From Paenibacillus lutrae (lineage in GTDB: Bacteria; Bacillota; Bacilli; Paenibacillales; NBRC-103111): DNA of 64,000 bases. Both the position numbers and the translations under genes were made by a program. Shown here in pieces: positions 37,549 to 46,438 of the stretch. The number at the start of each line of letters is the position of its first letter. Position 1 is the first letter of the stretch. The notes beneath the pieces are model-generated. The model was given only the letters and a program-made list of their open reading frames with translations. It was not told where the DNA came from and searched no databases. The stretch spans positions 660,882 to 724,881 of the forward strand of contig NZ_RHLK01000003.1 of NCBI RefSeq assembly GCF_009757775.1. The letters run 5' to 3'.

Positions 37549-37620
37549 CGCCAGTTGAAAAAACCTGATTCCGGGTGTCGGACGACACAAGGACGACGGG
37601 TGACTTCACTGGCGTTTTTT
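37549..37620 (+). terminator. Terminator after the M13 gene
   Basis: CGCCAGTTGAA at 37549 pairs with TTCACTGGCG ending at about 37614, with a smaller GTGTCGGACGACAC hairpin inside, followed by six Ts. Confidence 0.8.
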
Positions 37621-37780
37621 CTTGTTCCGGTTGGACAGGTCTGATAGTGCCGAGACTGCGGTGAAATGACATCGGCATTTTTTAGTTGCTGTATCGCGGC
37701 AGAAATTTCTTTAATAAAAGAGTTCACATATCCCATATCCCAGCATACCTTGGCTAGAGGAACAGAAAGGGGAAAAATCA

Positions 37781-38038
37781 ATGTATTTGATTTGGGTGTT
37801 AATCGTGGGTGGACTGATAGGTTGGTTAAGCGGGAATTTTATTGGCAGGGATGTTCCGGGTGGCGTGCTGGGGAATGTAATTGCAGGGTTTATCGGCTCG
37901 TGGTTAGGTATAGAACTTCTGGGTGCGAGGGGACCGGTTGTAGGTGGATTTCATATCATTCCGGCCATTGTTGGATCTATCATCGCCTTGCTGATTTTCT
38001 TTGCATTGGCCCGTGGGGGCGCTTTCCGTAAACGGTAA
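37781..38038 (+). CDS. GlsB/YeaQ/YmgE family small membrane protein
   Basis: An 85-residue protein with three hydrophobic, Gly-rich segments and the family pattern IGWLSGNFIGRDVPGGVLGNVIAGFIGSWLG. Members are transglycosylase-associated or general-stress membrane proteins; the precise role is unknown. AAAGGGG lies upstream of the ATG. A terminator follows at 38108. Confidence 0.88.
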   Translation: MYLIWVLIVGGLIGWLSGNFIGRDVPGGVLGNVIAGFIGSWLGIELLGARGPVVGGFHIIPAIVGSIIALLIFFALARGGAFRKR

Positions 38039-38107
38039 AAGCTTACGTATTTCGGAAAACGGTCTTGCGGTACGATTCTACGTGTATTACTAGGTATTAG
38101 AATTTAA

Positions 38108-38132
38108 GAGGCGCCCAATGGGTGCCTCTTTG
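38108..38132 (+). terminator. Rho-independent terminator
   Basis: GAGGCGCCC-AATG-GGTGCCTC with one G-T pair, followed by TTTG. Confidence 0.65.
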
Positions 38133-38353
38133 TGAAGGTCCCGGATGTTCCAATCAAGTTGATTACTTCCATCGTTTACTAGAATGTAGCCACTCATAAT
38201 GCGTAATGCCGTAATGTGTAGATGTATAGGATCCTGTACCGCCAAAGATGGTTTGTCTTAACATCGAAAATCGATTAGGATAAATCTCATAATAAAATAG
38301 ATAAGATGAACTGAAACATTAATTCAGTTGCTGATATTCATATTAATTAGGAT
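38133..38353. other. Intergenic region, no gene found
   Basis: Together with 38039-38107 this makes about 315 bases between the GlsB gene and the SF0329 gene. Apart from the terminator I see nothing in it. Confidence 0.4.
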
Positions 38354-38923
38354 TCATAATGTACTGCGCCGTAGTTCATAAAAATACTGCACAATGGGAT
38401 GCTTTAACTTCATTACCTCGGTCATGTTCAAAATCCGCTTTTTTCCAACCCGTCTGTCCACCAAAGCTAAAATATTCAACAAAATATCATTGCTCTCTAA
38501 GCTTTCTTCTATAGAAGTAGATAAAAACTTATTTGCTGCAACGATAAAATTTGATTTACTTAGTGAAGCCTGTGCCGACAAAAGCTCTTTTGCATATTCG
38601 GATATTTTTCTGTTTCTTACCATTACTTGTAGACGATCCTCCGGAACGTTCCCCTTGGTATCTATTCGGACCGCTTCAATTTCTTCATGGTTGACAGGAA
38701 TTTGGATATCGGAATCATTCTTAATTTCCAGCTCTGTCTGATACCACTTGATTAAGCCCGTTCTATCACTCATATTGAGTACGTTCTTGTTATCTACCGA
38801 AATATAACAAAGCCCTGCTTTATCAGGTAAATAACGATAACTGGTTGCGCGGTATTCGACCCTGCCATGTAAGGCGGGACAGAGAAAACTCTCCAGTTGT
38901 TGCTTCAGTTTGCTCCAGGACAT
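38354..38923 (-). CDS. SF0329 family protein
   Basis: A 189-residue cytosolic protein starting MSWSKLKQQLESFLCPALHGRVEYRA and ending LVDRRVGKKRILNMTEVM plus YELRRSTL, which agrees with the uncharacterised SF0329 family I know from other bacteria (N-terminal WSKLK, C-terminal LDRRVGKR). No function is established. Codon use and AT content differ from the GC-richer neighbours. A second unknown gene lies 58 bp upstream in the same direction. Confidence 0.82.
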   Translation of the reverse strand: MSWSKLKQQLESFLCPALHGRVEYRATSYRYLPDKAGLCYISVDNKNVLNMSDRTGLIKWYQTELEIKNDSDIQIPVNHEEIEAVRIDTKGNVPEDRLQVMVRNRKISEYAKELLSAQASLSKSNFIVAANKFLSTSIEESLESNDILLNILALVDRRVGKKRILNMTEVMKLKHPIVQYFYELRRSTL

Positions 38924-38981
38924 GGTATCCTCCTATGTTCTCTCACTGTTTTGTCCGAAATAAATCATCAAGCTCGCTTGA

Positions 38982-39425
38982 TTATTGGTCTTTGTCCCAT
39001 CCTACAAACCAAGCATCCCCCACAAACTCATTCCAATAAAGAATCAGCCCTTTAGCCTTTACCCTCCATTCGCAGAATTGGTCAACTGAACCGAATATTT
39101 CGTACAAACAAACATCATTTTGTTCATTACGATCAAATTTGAGAATCTCTAGTTCCTGAAATTCAGTACATTCAATATGCTGTGGGGTCTCATCTTCTCG
39201 GAAAAGAGTTACTTCACTGGACATTGGATGTACGAAGATCAATCTGCAAACACCTGTATTCTTAGCCGCCACATAAGGGTTGAGTGGATGCCCTGCCAGT
39301 ATGTTTATCGATTCTATTTCTACAACAATTTGTTTCTCTAATACTTGGATTTTCTCTACAACAGCATCATGAAAATCTAAGAAATCAAAGTATACATCGG
39401 TCGTTGAATATTTCCATACCTTCAA
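38982..39425 (-). CDS. Hypothetical protein next to the SF0329 gene
   Basis: A 147-residue acidic, soluble protein with no signal peptide. It opens MKVWKYSTTDVYFDFLDFHDAVVEKI; the FDFHDA-type phrase and the C-terminal Trp-rich YWNEFVGDAWFVGWD resemble small domains seen in toxin-immunity loci and DUF-type cytosolic proteins, but I cannot assign a family. TTGAAGGTATGG context: no strong ribosome binding site is visible. Probably co-transcribed with the SF0329 gene. Confidence 0.62.
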   Translation of the reverse strand: MKVWKYSTTDVYFDFLDFHDAVVEKIQVLEKQIVVEIESINILAGHPLNPYVAAKNTGVCRLIFVHPMSSEVTLFREDETPQHIECTEFQELEILKFDRNEQNDVCLYEIFGSVDQFCEWRVKAKGLILYWNEFVGDAWFVGWDKDQ

Positions 39426-39816
39426 CGTGCTTCACCACCATGGTTTACTGCCTTTTATCTAGATCCTAAATCCAGTCCCAAAATGCTTTTTCCACAATGC
39501 ATCGGAGCAGAAATAGTATCGTCTGGAATGAGTCTCCTTCTCTTTTCACTTCCCAATTGAATACCCCAATTTTTTCGTGTAGTTTATTGTACCATATAGT
39601 TAGGATTTGCTTTCGTATCGTTCGAATTTAGTCTAGTTGCTGGATAGATGTGCACTAGTCTATATTGCTCCTACACCCGCTTACTTATAAAAAATACCCT
39701 CTCGCTCAAGAGAGGACAATCCCACGCTAACTTCTCACTCATTCTTCCCATTCCAAAAGTTATTTTCCAACCTAAAAACAAATCCAAAGTGAAGCAAAGC
39801 TTCGAAGCTTCGAAGC

Positions 39817-39848
39817 TTGACTATAACACTAGTGTTACAGTTTATACT
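39817..39848 (+). promoter_or_regulatory. MerR-type promoter with central dyad
   Basis: TTGACT at 39817-39822 and TATACT at 39843-39848 are 20 bp apart, and the spacer contains a near-perfect palindrome CTATAACACTAGTGTTACAG centred on CACTAGTG. This long-spacer, dyad-in-spacer design is the hallmark of promoters that MerR-family activators untwist. The third gene of the operon that follows is a MerR regulator. Confidence 0.85.
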
Positions 39849-39871
39849 AACTTCGAGGTTTAATTGAAGAA

Positions 39872-40762
39872 ATGGAAAGGTGGGATACCTTGATTCAAAA
39901 ATCATTACCACCCTGGGCTATTCAATATTTGAACTACATTCAAGTTCCGGTTCATGAGCCTTCTTATGACTATTTAACAATGATTTGCACTGCCCATCTA
40001 AATCGAATTCCTTTCGAACATGTGAGTTCATTATTGAATTTCAAAGCGTACCACAAGCAAAAAAGGCTTCAGCAGGATGAGCAGAAGTTTGTAAAGCACC
40101 TCTTTCAGCATCATACGGGAGGAACATGCTATGTCATAAACAGCAGCCTCAACCAATTGTTGAACCGTCTTGGATTTCACAGCCGCTACGCTTTATTGGG
40201 CGGCGGGCACGTCGGGCTGCTCGTCCGGCTCCCGGATGAACAAGAAGAAATGTACGTGGATTGCGGGAACAGCGCCCCATTTTTTGAGCCCGTTCGATTG
40301 GAGACGGATCCTAATCAGGTGTCCCGTTTTGGCGGTATAGAAATAAAGCTGCGTTCGGGGGATGAACCCGGAACGTACACGTACCACAGAGAAGTCGACG
40401 GAAAGCCGCTTACCGAAATGAACTGGACGTTCGATATCCGCAAAATATACCGCTTCGATGATTTTCAAGAGGCAATCGAAAACTATTACAAGCCAAACGG
40501 TATTTTCACCTCGTTCTTACGGTGTCAAATATGGCAATTGGATCGCCAGCAATCACTTTCACTAGTCAACAACGTATTGAGTATCCGAAACAACCGCGGG
40601 GAGGTCGAAAAGCACACATTAGCTAACCGCAACGAGGTTCGGGAAGTGATCGACCGTGAGTTTAACTTACCGAGACTACCTGTTGAGAAGGCAATCGATG
40701 TTCTTGAGGAACTGGGTATCAATTTGTTCCAAAACCGCCATCCGAAGGGAGAGACGCAATGA
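39872..40762 (+). CDS. Arylamine N-acetyltransferase
   Basis: NAT enzymes transfer acetyl from acetyl-CoA to arylamines, hydrazines or related substrates. The catalytic triad is visible: C86 in GGTCYVIN, H113 in GGGHVGLLV and D130 in YVDCGN; RIPFEHVSS near residue 47 is also conserved. The length of 296 is slightly above the usual 260-280. The ATG has only a weak GAAGAA upstream; a TTG at 39890 has AAAGGTGG 6 bp before it and may be the true start. First gene of an operon under the MerR-type promoter. Confidence 0.9.
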   Translation: MERWDTLIQKSLPPWAIQYLNYIQVPVHEPSYDYLTMICTAHLNRIPFEHVSSLLNFKAYHKQKRLQQDEQKFVKHLFQHHTGGTCYVINSSLNQLLNRLGFHSRYALLGGGHVGLLVRLPDEQEEMYVDCGNSAPFFEPVRLETDPNQVSRFGGIEIKLRSGDEPGTYTYHREVDGKPLTEMNWTFDIRKIYRFDDFQEAIENYYKPNGIFTSFLRCQIWQLDRQQSLSLVNNVLSIRNNRGEVEKHTLANRNEVREVIDREFNLPRLPVEKAIDVLEELGINLFQNRHPKGETQ

Positions 40763-41583
40763 CCATCCTAGTAACAGGCGCAACCGGAAATGTCGGCCGC
40801 CATGTCGTTCATCAGCTTGTTCAGTCCGGACAACAAGTACGGGCTTTGACGCGTAATCCCGCAGCGGCAAAAGATGTTTTGCCTGGAGGAATAGAGCATG
40901 TATATGGGGACCTTACGGCACCCGACACGCTCGCATCGGCAATGCAAGGAGTCAAGGGCATCTACTTGATGACCAGCAGCGGGGGTGGCGTTCCTCTGCA
41001 GACCGGAGATGACATCATTGACCTGGCTGTAAAAGCAGGCGTACAACGCGTTACCATTCTGTGGAGCGGCGTGAAGGGAACGGTGGAACAAGCAGCCGAA
41101 GCGAGCGATCTGGAGTGGACGCACATTCAACCCTATTGTGAATTCATGTCCAATACACTGTCGTGGGCCCAGTCGATCCGTACGGCAAGCGTCGTTCAGG
41201 AACCCTTCGCCAATTCCTTAAACGCCATCGTCCACGAGGCGGATGTGGGCTCAGTAGCGGTGGCCGCATTAACTGAAACGGGGCATGCCGGTAAAACGTA
41301 CACGCTAACGGGTCCTGAAGCTTTGACTCCACGCGATAAAGTGAATATCATCGCAGCAGCGCTCAGCCGGGACATTCGATTTGACGAACTTACGAAGCTG
41401 CAGGCTCGCGAACGACTTAAAAAAACAGGTGTATCGGATGAGATGATTGATTATGTACACAATTGGCACGTAAATCTGCCTGAAGAAGCGTACAACGTAG
41501 TACCGACCGTTAAAGAAGTGACCCGCCGAGATGCCCGAACGTTTGCGCAATGGGTTGCAGAACATTTAGACGTCTTTAGCTGA
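40759..41583 (+). CDS. NmrA-like NAD(P)-binding family protein
   Basis: A 274-residue Rossmann-fold protein with GATGNVGRH at residues 7-15 and the NmrA/QOR2-like layout (RALTRNPAAAKDVLPGGIEHVYGDLTAPDTL). Members act as redox sensors or quinone/NADPH oxidoreductases. The ATG overlaps the stop of the acetyltransferase gene by four bases, so the pair is co-translated. Substrate unknown. Confidence 0.88.
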   Translation: MTILVTGATGNVGRHVVHQLVQSGQQVRALTRNPAAAKDVLPGGIEHVYGDLTAPDTLASAMQGVKGIYLMTSSGGGVPLQTGDDIIDLAVKAGVQRVTILWSGVKGTVEQAAEASDLEWTHIQPYCEFMSNTLSWAQSIRTASVVQEPFANSLNAIVHEADVGSVAVAALTETGHAGKTYTLTGPEALTPRDKVNIIAAALSRDIRFDELTKLQARERLKKTGVSDEMIDYVHNWHVNLPEEAYNVVPTVKEVTRRDARTFAQWVAEHLDVFS

Positions 41584-41710
41584 TAAGCTTTGCAGCAACC
41601 TTCCATCAAGGCGTTCTTTCATCAAGAATGCCTTGATTGTTTGTTCAGAACAGGTTGATATGCCATACTATGGAAAAACCAATAACAGGATATTAAAGGA
41701 GCTGTTTTCG

Positions 41711-42097
41711 TTGAAAATCAGCCAATTGGCAGATTATACAGGGGCCAGCATACGCTCTATACGCCATTATGAGTCCAAAGGACTGCTTCCGGTTTCACGA
41801 CTAGCCAATAATTATCGCGAATTTGATGAATCGTCGGTTGAAAGCGTTCGTACCATACAACTGTATTTAGGGTTGGGTCTAACAATAGACCAGATCAGGG
41901 ATATCATGTATTGCAAGTACCCAGAAATTCAGGAAGCAACCGAGAATAAAGGGATATATTGCGAAGAATTGATGCAAGTGTACGAAAAAAAACGAATGCA
42001 AATCATTGAACAAAGGAAAACATTAAACGAAGCACAACAAAAGCTGGAAGTGCAAATCGATCTGCTGAGAAGAAATCGGGAGAATCTAAAAGACTGA
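41711..42097 (+). CDS. MerR family transcriptional regulator
   Basis: A 128-residue regulator: winged HTH at residues 1-70 (KISQLADYTGASIRSIRHYESKGLLP) and a dimerising coiled coil after it. The start is TTG at 41711, with AAAGGAG about 9 bp upstream; the upstream extension has no support. One Cys pair-like region (C-K-Y-P near 76 and YCEEL near 92) could sense ligands, but no metal motif is obvious. It probably activates the promoter in front of the acetyltransferase gene, i.e. its own operon. Confidence 0.9.
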   Translation: MKISQLADYTGASIRSIRHYESKGLLPVSRLANNYREFDESSVESVRTIQLYLGLGLTIDQIRDIMYCKYPEIQEATENKGIYCEELMQVYEKKRMQIIEQRKTLNEAQQKLEVQIDLLRRNRENLKD

Positions 42098-42172
42098 TGC
42101 TATCAGACTTTTATCTTCGAAAGCCGTTGAGAGAACAATTAGGGTCGTTGAAAACCCGAATGGGCTGCATAA

Positions 42173-42203
42173 CAAAAACACACCGTTATTGGGTGTGTTT
42201 AAC
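42173..42203. terminator. Terminator between convergent merR and menG
   Basis: AAACACACC-GTTATT-GGGTGTGTTT; a five-base T-run follows on the minus strand, a weaker one on the plus strand. Confidence 0.78.
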
Positions 42204-42309
42204 TTTGGTATTTGGGCCTTGCTCGAAGAGGACTTACAGCCAGCGGTAGATTCAGACGGCGTGCTCCTGCACTTGAAGCCTATCTTCGAAGCCTCTTCAA
42301 TCGTTCCGT

Positions 42310-43014
42310 CTATTTGATCGCCATATGCATGGCTGCGACGCCGCCGCTATAGCTTTTTACATCAACTTTGGAAAATCCCGCTTCTGCAAACATTTGTTTA
42401 AGTACATTTTTGTTCGGGAAATCACGCGCTGATTCTTGCAACCACGAATATTCATCATAACTTTTGGCAATAACTTTTCCAAGCAAGGGCATGATATAAC
42501 GCATATAAAAAAGGGAAAGCTGCCTATAACCGATTAATGTTGGTTGGGATGTCTCTAAACAAACTACTTTTCCGCCCGGTTTTGTTACCCGGTACATTTC
42601 ACGTAAAACGGTTAAATAATCGGGTACATTCCTTAAACCGAAACCAATGGTTACATAATCAAATGAATGATCTTCAAAAGGGAGCTCCATGGCATTGCCT
42701 TGGATAAGTGTAAGCTGCTTTAAAGCTTGTTTCTCTTGCTTATCTCGTGCAATTTGGAGCATATTGTTGCTGAAATCCAGTCCAATTACTTCTCCGCGCG
42801 TTCCAACAGCATCTGCTAATGCAATCGCCCAATCCCCGGTTCCCGTGCATACATCAAGAGCTCTGCTTCCTTCTTGAACATTCATCCGTTTCATGACATC
42901 TTGACGCCATGCGATATGTCTCTTAAAAGTGATGATAGAGTTCATGGAGTCGTATTGATTCGATATCTTTTCAAATACATGATGAACCCTTTCCGACTTT
43001 GTTTGTTCAGGCAT
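42310..43014 (-). CDS. menG: Demethylmenaquinone methyltransferase
   Basis: MenG/UbiE methylates demethylmenaquinone to menaquinone with SAM. The 234-residue protein has motif [26 protein letters not shown], the UbiE signature [15 protein letters not shown], and a second signature [17 protein letters not shown]. The ATG at 43012-43014 follows AGAGGGGG; a 32-codon extension is unsupported. The usual heptaprenyl diphosphate synthase neighbours are absent, and only a small membrane protein gene is upstream, so this may be a second, relocated copy. Confidence 0.93.
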   Translation of the reverse strand: MPEQTKSERVHHVFEKISNQYDSMNSIITFKRHIAWRQDVMKRMNVQEGSRALDVCTGTGDWAIALADAVGTRGEVIGLDFSNNMLQIARDKQEKQALKQLTLIQGNAMELPFEDHSFDYVTIGFGLRNVPDYLTVLREMYRVTKPGGKVVCLETSQPTLIGYRQLSLFYMRYIMPLLGKVIAKSYDEYSWLQESARDFPNKNVLKQMFAEAGFSKVDVKSYSGGVAAMHMAIK

Positions 43015-43125
43015 GAAATCCCCCTCTTTCACAAATGCATTTTTTAATTTAATCCCATTTAATAGAGAACTGCCGCCCTTGCTCACTAACTGTGAATACA
43101 AATATACCATATTTATAAGCTAAAT

Positions 43126-43497
43126 TTACAAGTTAACTATGGCAGCTAAATGAACGACCACACCTGTCAAGAATATAACCAGCAGTATTTGATGCACCCT
43201 TTTCTTCAGATTAAAAAGCATGATTTGCAAAATGGTTCTCACCATCCAAAATATCATTGCTCCATATGTAACCGCTTCGCCTATTGATGTAGTACGCATT
43301 TCGTCCGCATGGAAAAAATACAAGTAGGCCATTAAAAAAAGCACAAATGTCAAACACAAATTCAACGTCTGCATAACCGCTCTATTATCTGGTGACACCC
43401 GCTTTAATTCGACTTTCCATACGAGTAATTTCCAGAAAGTTAAATGAAAGATGCCAAACAACAAGTTGTAGATAGCGCAAAGCATGAGCCAAGACAT
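43126..43497 (-). CDS. Four-helix membrane protein upstream of menG
   Basis: A 123-residue protein starting MSWLMLCAIYNLLFGIFHLTFWKLL with four membrane segments (about 5-25, 45-64, 72-92, 100-120). GGTGGGGGG precedes the ATG at 43495-43497. It lies 111 bp upstream of menG on the same strand. The pattern of short loops and a Tyr/Phe-His pair is seen in many uncharacterised membrane proteins; I do not recognise a family. Confidence 0.68.
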   Translation of the reverse strand: MSWLMLCAIYNLLFGIFHLTFWKLLVWKVELKRVSPDNRAVMQTLNLCLTFVLFLMAYLYFFHADEMRTTSIGEAVTYGAMIFWMVRTILQIMLFNLKKRVHQILLVIFLTGVVVHLAAIVNL

Positions 43498-43634
43498 GAC
43501 GAAGCCCCCCACCTTTAAATAATAGTTTGTAATTGAAACTTTTCTCTTTACCAGCATTGTTATACGGTTTGGCGTATATCACTTAACAACAAAGTGAGAT
43601 TTGAGCATAAATAAGTTTATATTTCAATATAAAC

Positions 43635-43678
43635 AAAATCAGAAGAACCACAATTTGAAACTGGTTCTTCTGATTTTG
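43635..43678. terminator. Bidirectional terminator-like hairpin
   Basis: Perfect stem AAAATCAGAAGAACCA / TGGTTCTTCTGATTTT with an 11-base loop, flanked by A- and T-rich sequence. It is not directly after an annotated gene on either strand. Confidence 0.75.
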
Positions 43679-44102
43679 TTTATGTTCATAGATTAATCTT
43701 GAATGGACTTTACTGCTCCGTCTTATTAATTTCTTTGGGATAACCCCAATTTGAACTCTTTCTTACATTACACTATTGTGGATTAATCTTCCAGAACTAC
43801 TTCAGTGATAGATTTAATTTAAGTCAATAACATATCGATGCACTGAAATCTACTCCATTGACCGTACGTTTTGGTGGGATGATGAAAAACAAAGCGCATA
43901 ACGTAAAACCAATAAGCCATGCCATCCGATAGGCGATATTTGTAAAACCCTATGCATTGGATCGGTTGGTATGGTCAAATTATCTGTTAGTGGTGGCATA
44001 AGAATGGCTTTAGATTGGCATTTTCAACTGTTTCAAGAAGATAAGAAGAGTACAAAGAGTATATGATATATCCTAAATTTGGTTGGAGAAAGAGGGAACG
44101 CC
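43679..44102. other. Intergenic region upstream of the SseB-like gene
   Basis: About 420 bases with no gene I can support; it should contain the promoter of the SseB-like gene. Confidence 0.4.
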
Positions 44103-45431
44103 ATGAATCAGGCAAGGGCAGAGGAACTCGTGGGTACATTTCTGCGGAACGATAACCTGGACGAAGATGCTTACAAGGGGGTGGAGATTCAAGAAATGAT
44201 CTTTTTGATTCATCACGCCAAGGGTTTAGTAACCAGCGAGCCCGTTAGGAGTGAATGGTTGAATACCCGGATTCAGGAGCTTAACCACAGAATAAAAGAA
44301 AAGGTTAAGGAAGCCGAGGCACTGTACATAGCTTTTGACAAGCAGACCAATTATCCCTACGTTGATGAGGGCGGCCGGGTTTGGCTCTTCTCGAAGGAAG
44401 AGTATGCTGCATCTGCAGCAGACTACTTCCTCCAGCAGTTCGTCCTGCTTGAAATGAGGAAGATCAGCGGGGAAGAGATCATGAAGACAATCGGTCTGCT
44501 TCATATCATGGGCCTTCCAACCATCCTCATCGATAATGGTGTATATTATATCGAGGTGAACCGGGATGAGTTAATGCCGCCAATGGATTGGAGCGGTACG
44601 CCTGAGATCCAAATTCCGGTGACCAACCCCAGTTTACAGCAGGCGATGATCCTTTTCTTCCAAACGATGAACGTGAGACTACATACGGCGGGAAAACAGC
44701 AACGTCTTCAATCGCTGGAAGCCCGCATGTTGGATGAAATCATAAGAGCTCGGTACCTGCTCCCCATCCAGTTGGTGGAACAGGAGCCTTCTGCTACTGA
44801 CAAGCAGGGGAGAAAAACTCTAAGACAAGGAGACCGTATTGTGACTGCTGTCCTGGATGGCGACAATGATTCCAAATGGCTGCCGGTCTTTACGGACTGG
44901 TACGAGTTCGAAAAGGTGTATGATAAAGAGCTGTGGGACAGCAATGTGGCTGCGTACGAGGATCTTTTGGCAATCTCTGGTGGCATGACTGGGATCGTGA
45001 TCAATCCGCAAGGCCTTGGACTTAGGATTGATTCCAATAACCGGGCAAAAATTGAAGACTACCGCAGAGAGCGAAACGAAGCCTTGAACAGCACCGTCAC
45101 AGAGGCTGCAGTGACTGAGGAACCGACTGTTGTGCTGGGCGAGCCCAAGGAATATCCTATGCAAATGATTCAAACTCTCAAAGCTTATATGAAGACGCAA
45201 AAAGGCATTCAAAAAGCTTATTTGCGGCAGAAGAAGCGGGGAAACGAGCAGAGCTATCTGCTCATTGTGGATGCTATGAGCGGGAAAGAGCAGATTTATA
45301 ATGAGATTGCAGCGGCTGCCGCCCCCCATTTAAACGGAATCGCCATCAACATCATCGGTATGGACGAATGGACGGAAGCTGGGAAGGACATCGAACCCTT
45401 TTATAGGAAGAAGCGCTTTGGATTATTTTAA
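44103..45431 (+). CDS. SseB family protein
   Basis: A 442-residue cytosolic protein. The central part (about residues 200-345) contains an SseB N-terminal-type domain (LPIQLVEQEP, GDNDSKWLPVFTDWYEFEKVY, GIVINPQGLGLRID), and the end (about 365-442) an SseB C-terminal domain (MIQTLKAYMKTQKGIQKAYLRQ, LIVDAMSGKEQIYNEIAAAAAPHL). The first 200 residues are an extra region not seen in the short family members. SseB was named for serine sensitivity; function is unclear. GAGGGAACGCC precedes the ATG at 44103. Confidence 0.83.
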   Translation: MNQARAEELVGTFLRNDNLDEDAYKGVEIQEMIFLIHHAKGLVTSEPVRSEWLNTRIQELNHRIKEKVKEAEALYIAFDKQTNYPYVDEGGRVWLFSKEEYAASAADYFLQQFVLLEMRKISGEEIMKTIGLLHIMGLPTILIDNGVYYIEVNRDELMPPMDWSGTPEIQIPVTNPSLQQAMILFFQTMNVRLHTAGKQQRLQSLEARMLDEIIRARYLLPIQLVEQEPSATDKQGRKTLRQGDRIVTAVLDGDNDSKWLPVFTDWYEFEKVYDKELWDSNVAAYEDLLAISGGMTGIVINPQGLGLRIDSNNRAKIEDYRRERNEALNSTVTEAAVTEEPTVVLGEPKEYPMQMIQTLKAYMKTQKGIQKAYLRQKKRGNEQSYLLIVDAMSGKEQIYNEIAAAAAPHLNGIAINIIGMDEWTEAGKDIEPFYRKKRFGLF

Positions 45432-45531
45432 AAACAGGTTTGTTTAAGAACACTAGGCGAAGCTGTCCCGGAAGTAAATATTTCTACGACAGAGGCAGCC
45501 ATTCATCATTCTTATACCGAAGGGCTAAAGA

Positions 45532-45560
45532 AGAAGCGATCAGTAGGACCGCTTCTTTTC
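45532..45560 (+). terminator. Terminator of the SseB-like gene
   Basis: AGAAGCG ... CGCTTCTTTT, about 100 bp after the stop. Confidence 0.65.
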
Positions 45561-46047
45561 GCTTTTGAACATCAGCATATTGGACCTTTCCTAAATGATA
45601 GGGGAACATTACATGATAAGGAATTCCACAAAAAACTTCCCCCTACTTATGGTACGGTTCACCGTATCGGGTCTAACGGCGAAAACAATGGCGGCCCTGT
45701 GGAAGCCAGACTTCGCTATGCCTACTCACTTTGGCAGACTCATTCAATTAATACCGGTGCTTGGCCAGCAATGTGTCGACGTTAAGCAACAAGCGATTGT
45801 ATTAAAATTACGCTTGCCTTAAAGTGTACTTTAAATCTTCTTAAGCTTATTCTTTGATGGTTAAGCCATAATCTGATTGGCCACGGTCAGGTCCATATTT
45901 AGGTGTAAAATCCCTCTGACCTCGTCGCTTTGATGAGCACTTCGGCCAAACTTGAAAGTGGCATTTTCTCGGACGCGTTAAGGTTTCACAGACGATTGAC
46001 AAACAGCCAAATTTTTACTTTACACCGCAGTCATTAGGTGGTAATAT
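45561..46047. other. Gene-poor region between SseB and ArsR genes
   Basis: About 490 bases without a supported gene. Open frames here lack ribosome binding sites and recognisable sequence; they may be chance or old remnants. Confidence 0.45.
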
Positions 46048-46077
46048 CATTTCTATAATTCCATAAATATAGAAATG
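46048..46077. promoter_or_regulatory. ArsR operator 1 (upstream of arsR-like gene)
   Basis: Perfect 10-bp inverted repeat CATTTCTATA / TATAGAAATG with a 10-bp spacer, ending 17 bp before the ATG of the regulator gene. Related sites precede the next two genes. Confidence 0.85.
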
Positions 46078-46094
46078 ATGGAAAGGAGAATTTA

Positions 46095-46376
46095 ATGGCT
46101 GATGTCGATCACGATCTAGTGCAAGCTGTCAAAGTATACAAGGCTCTAGGTGAGCCTACACGACTAAAGATTGTCTTAATGCTAATAAAGCAAAAGAATC
46201 AATGCGTTACCGCGATCGGTGAACAGCTTGGACACGTAGCCGGTTCAACGTTATCCCATCATCTCAAGCAGCTGACGGAATCGGGTTTGATCCAGTCGCA
46301 AAAGAACGGTTCGTTTATTCACTACAGCGTTGATCAAGAAGTGGCAATGAAGTTTGCGCCATATTTACTGGCGTAA
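46095..46376 (+). CDS. ArsR family transcriptional regulator
   Basis: A 93-residue winged-helix repressor: KVYKALGEPTRLKIVLMLIKQ leads into the recognition helix GSTLSHHLKQLTESGLIQS. The ELCVCDL metal motif of ArsR is absent; a single Cys (NQCVTAIGEQ) occupies that area, so it may sense a small molecule or redox state. AAAGGAGAA is upstream. It begins a cassette with an LLM oxidoreductase and an MFS exporter, and operator-like repeats precede all three genes. Confidence 0.92.
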   Translation: MADVDHDLVQAVKVYKALGEPTRLKIVLMLIKQKNQCVTAIGEQLGHVAGSTLSHHLKQLTESGLIQSQKNGSFIHYSVDQEVAMKFAPYLLA

Positions 46377-46391
46377 ATTTTTTAAGCATCA

Positions 46392-46417
46392 TTTCTATAT
46401 ATTTAGAATTATAGAAA
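46392..46417. promoter_or_regulatory. ArsR operator 2 (upstream of the LLM gene)
   Basis: TTTCTATA / TATAGAAA, 8-bp inverted repeat with the same 10-bp spacer as operator 1, in the gap between the regulator and the LLM gene. Confidence 0.85.
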
Positions 46418-46438
46418 AGCTAAAGGAGGGAAACCATT

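Noticed and set aside
38354..39425. Polymorphic-toxin immunity locus
   Set aside because: No toxin, LXG or Rhs gene is visible nearby, so the label is not supported beyond a general resemblance.
39648..39863. 71-codon frame upstream of the acetyltransferase
   Set aside because: It runs through the MerR-type promoter and has no ribosome binding site.
45450..45785. 112-codon open stretch after the SseB-like gene
   Set aside because: No start codon with a ribosome binding site, it crosses the likely terminator hairpin, and the peptide matches nothing I recognise.
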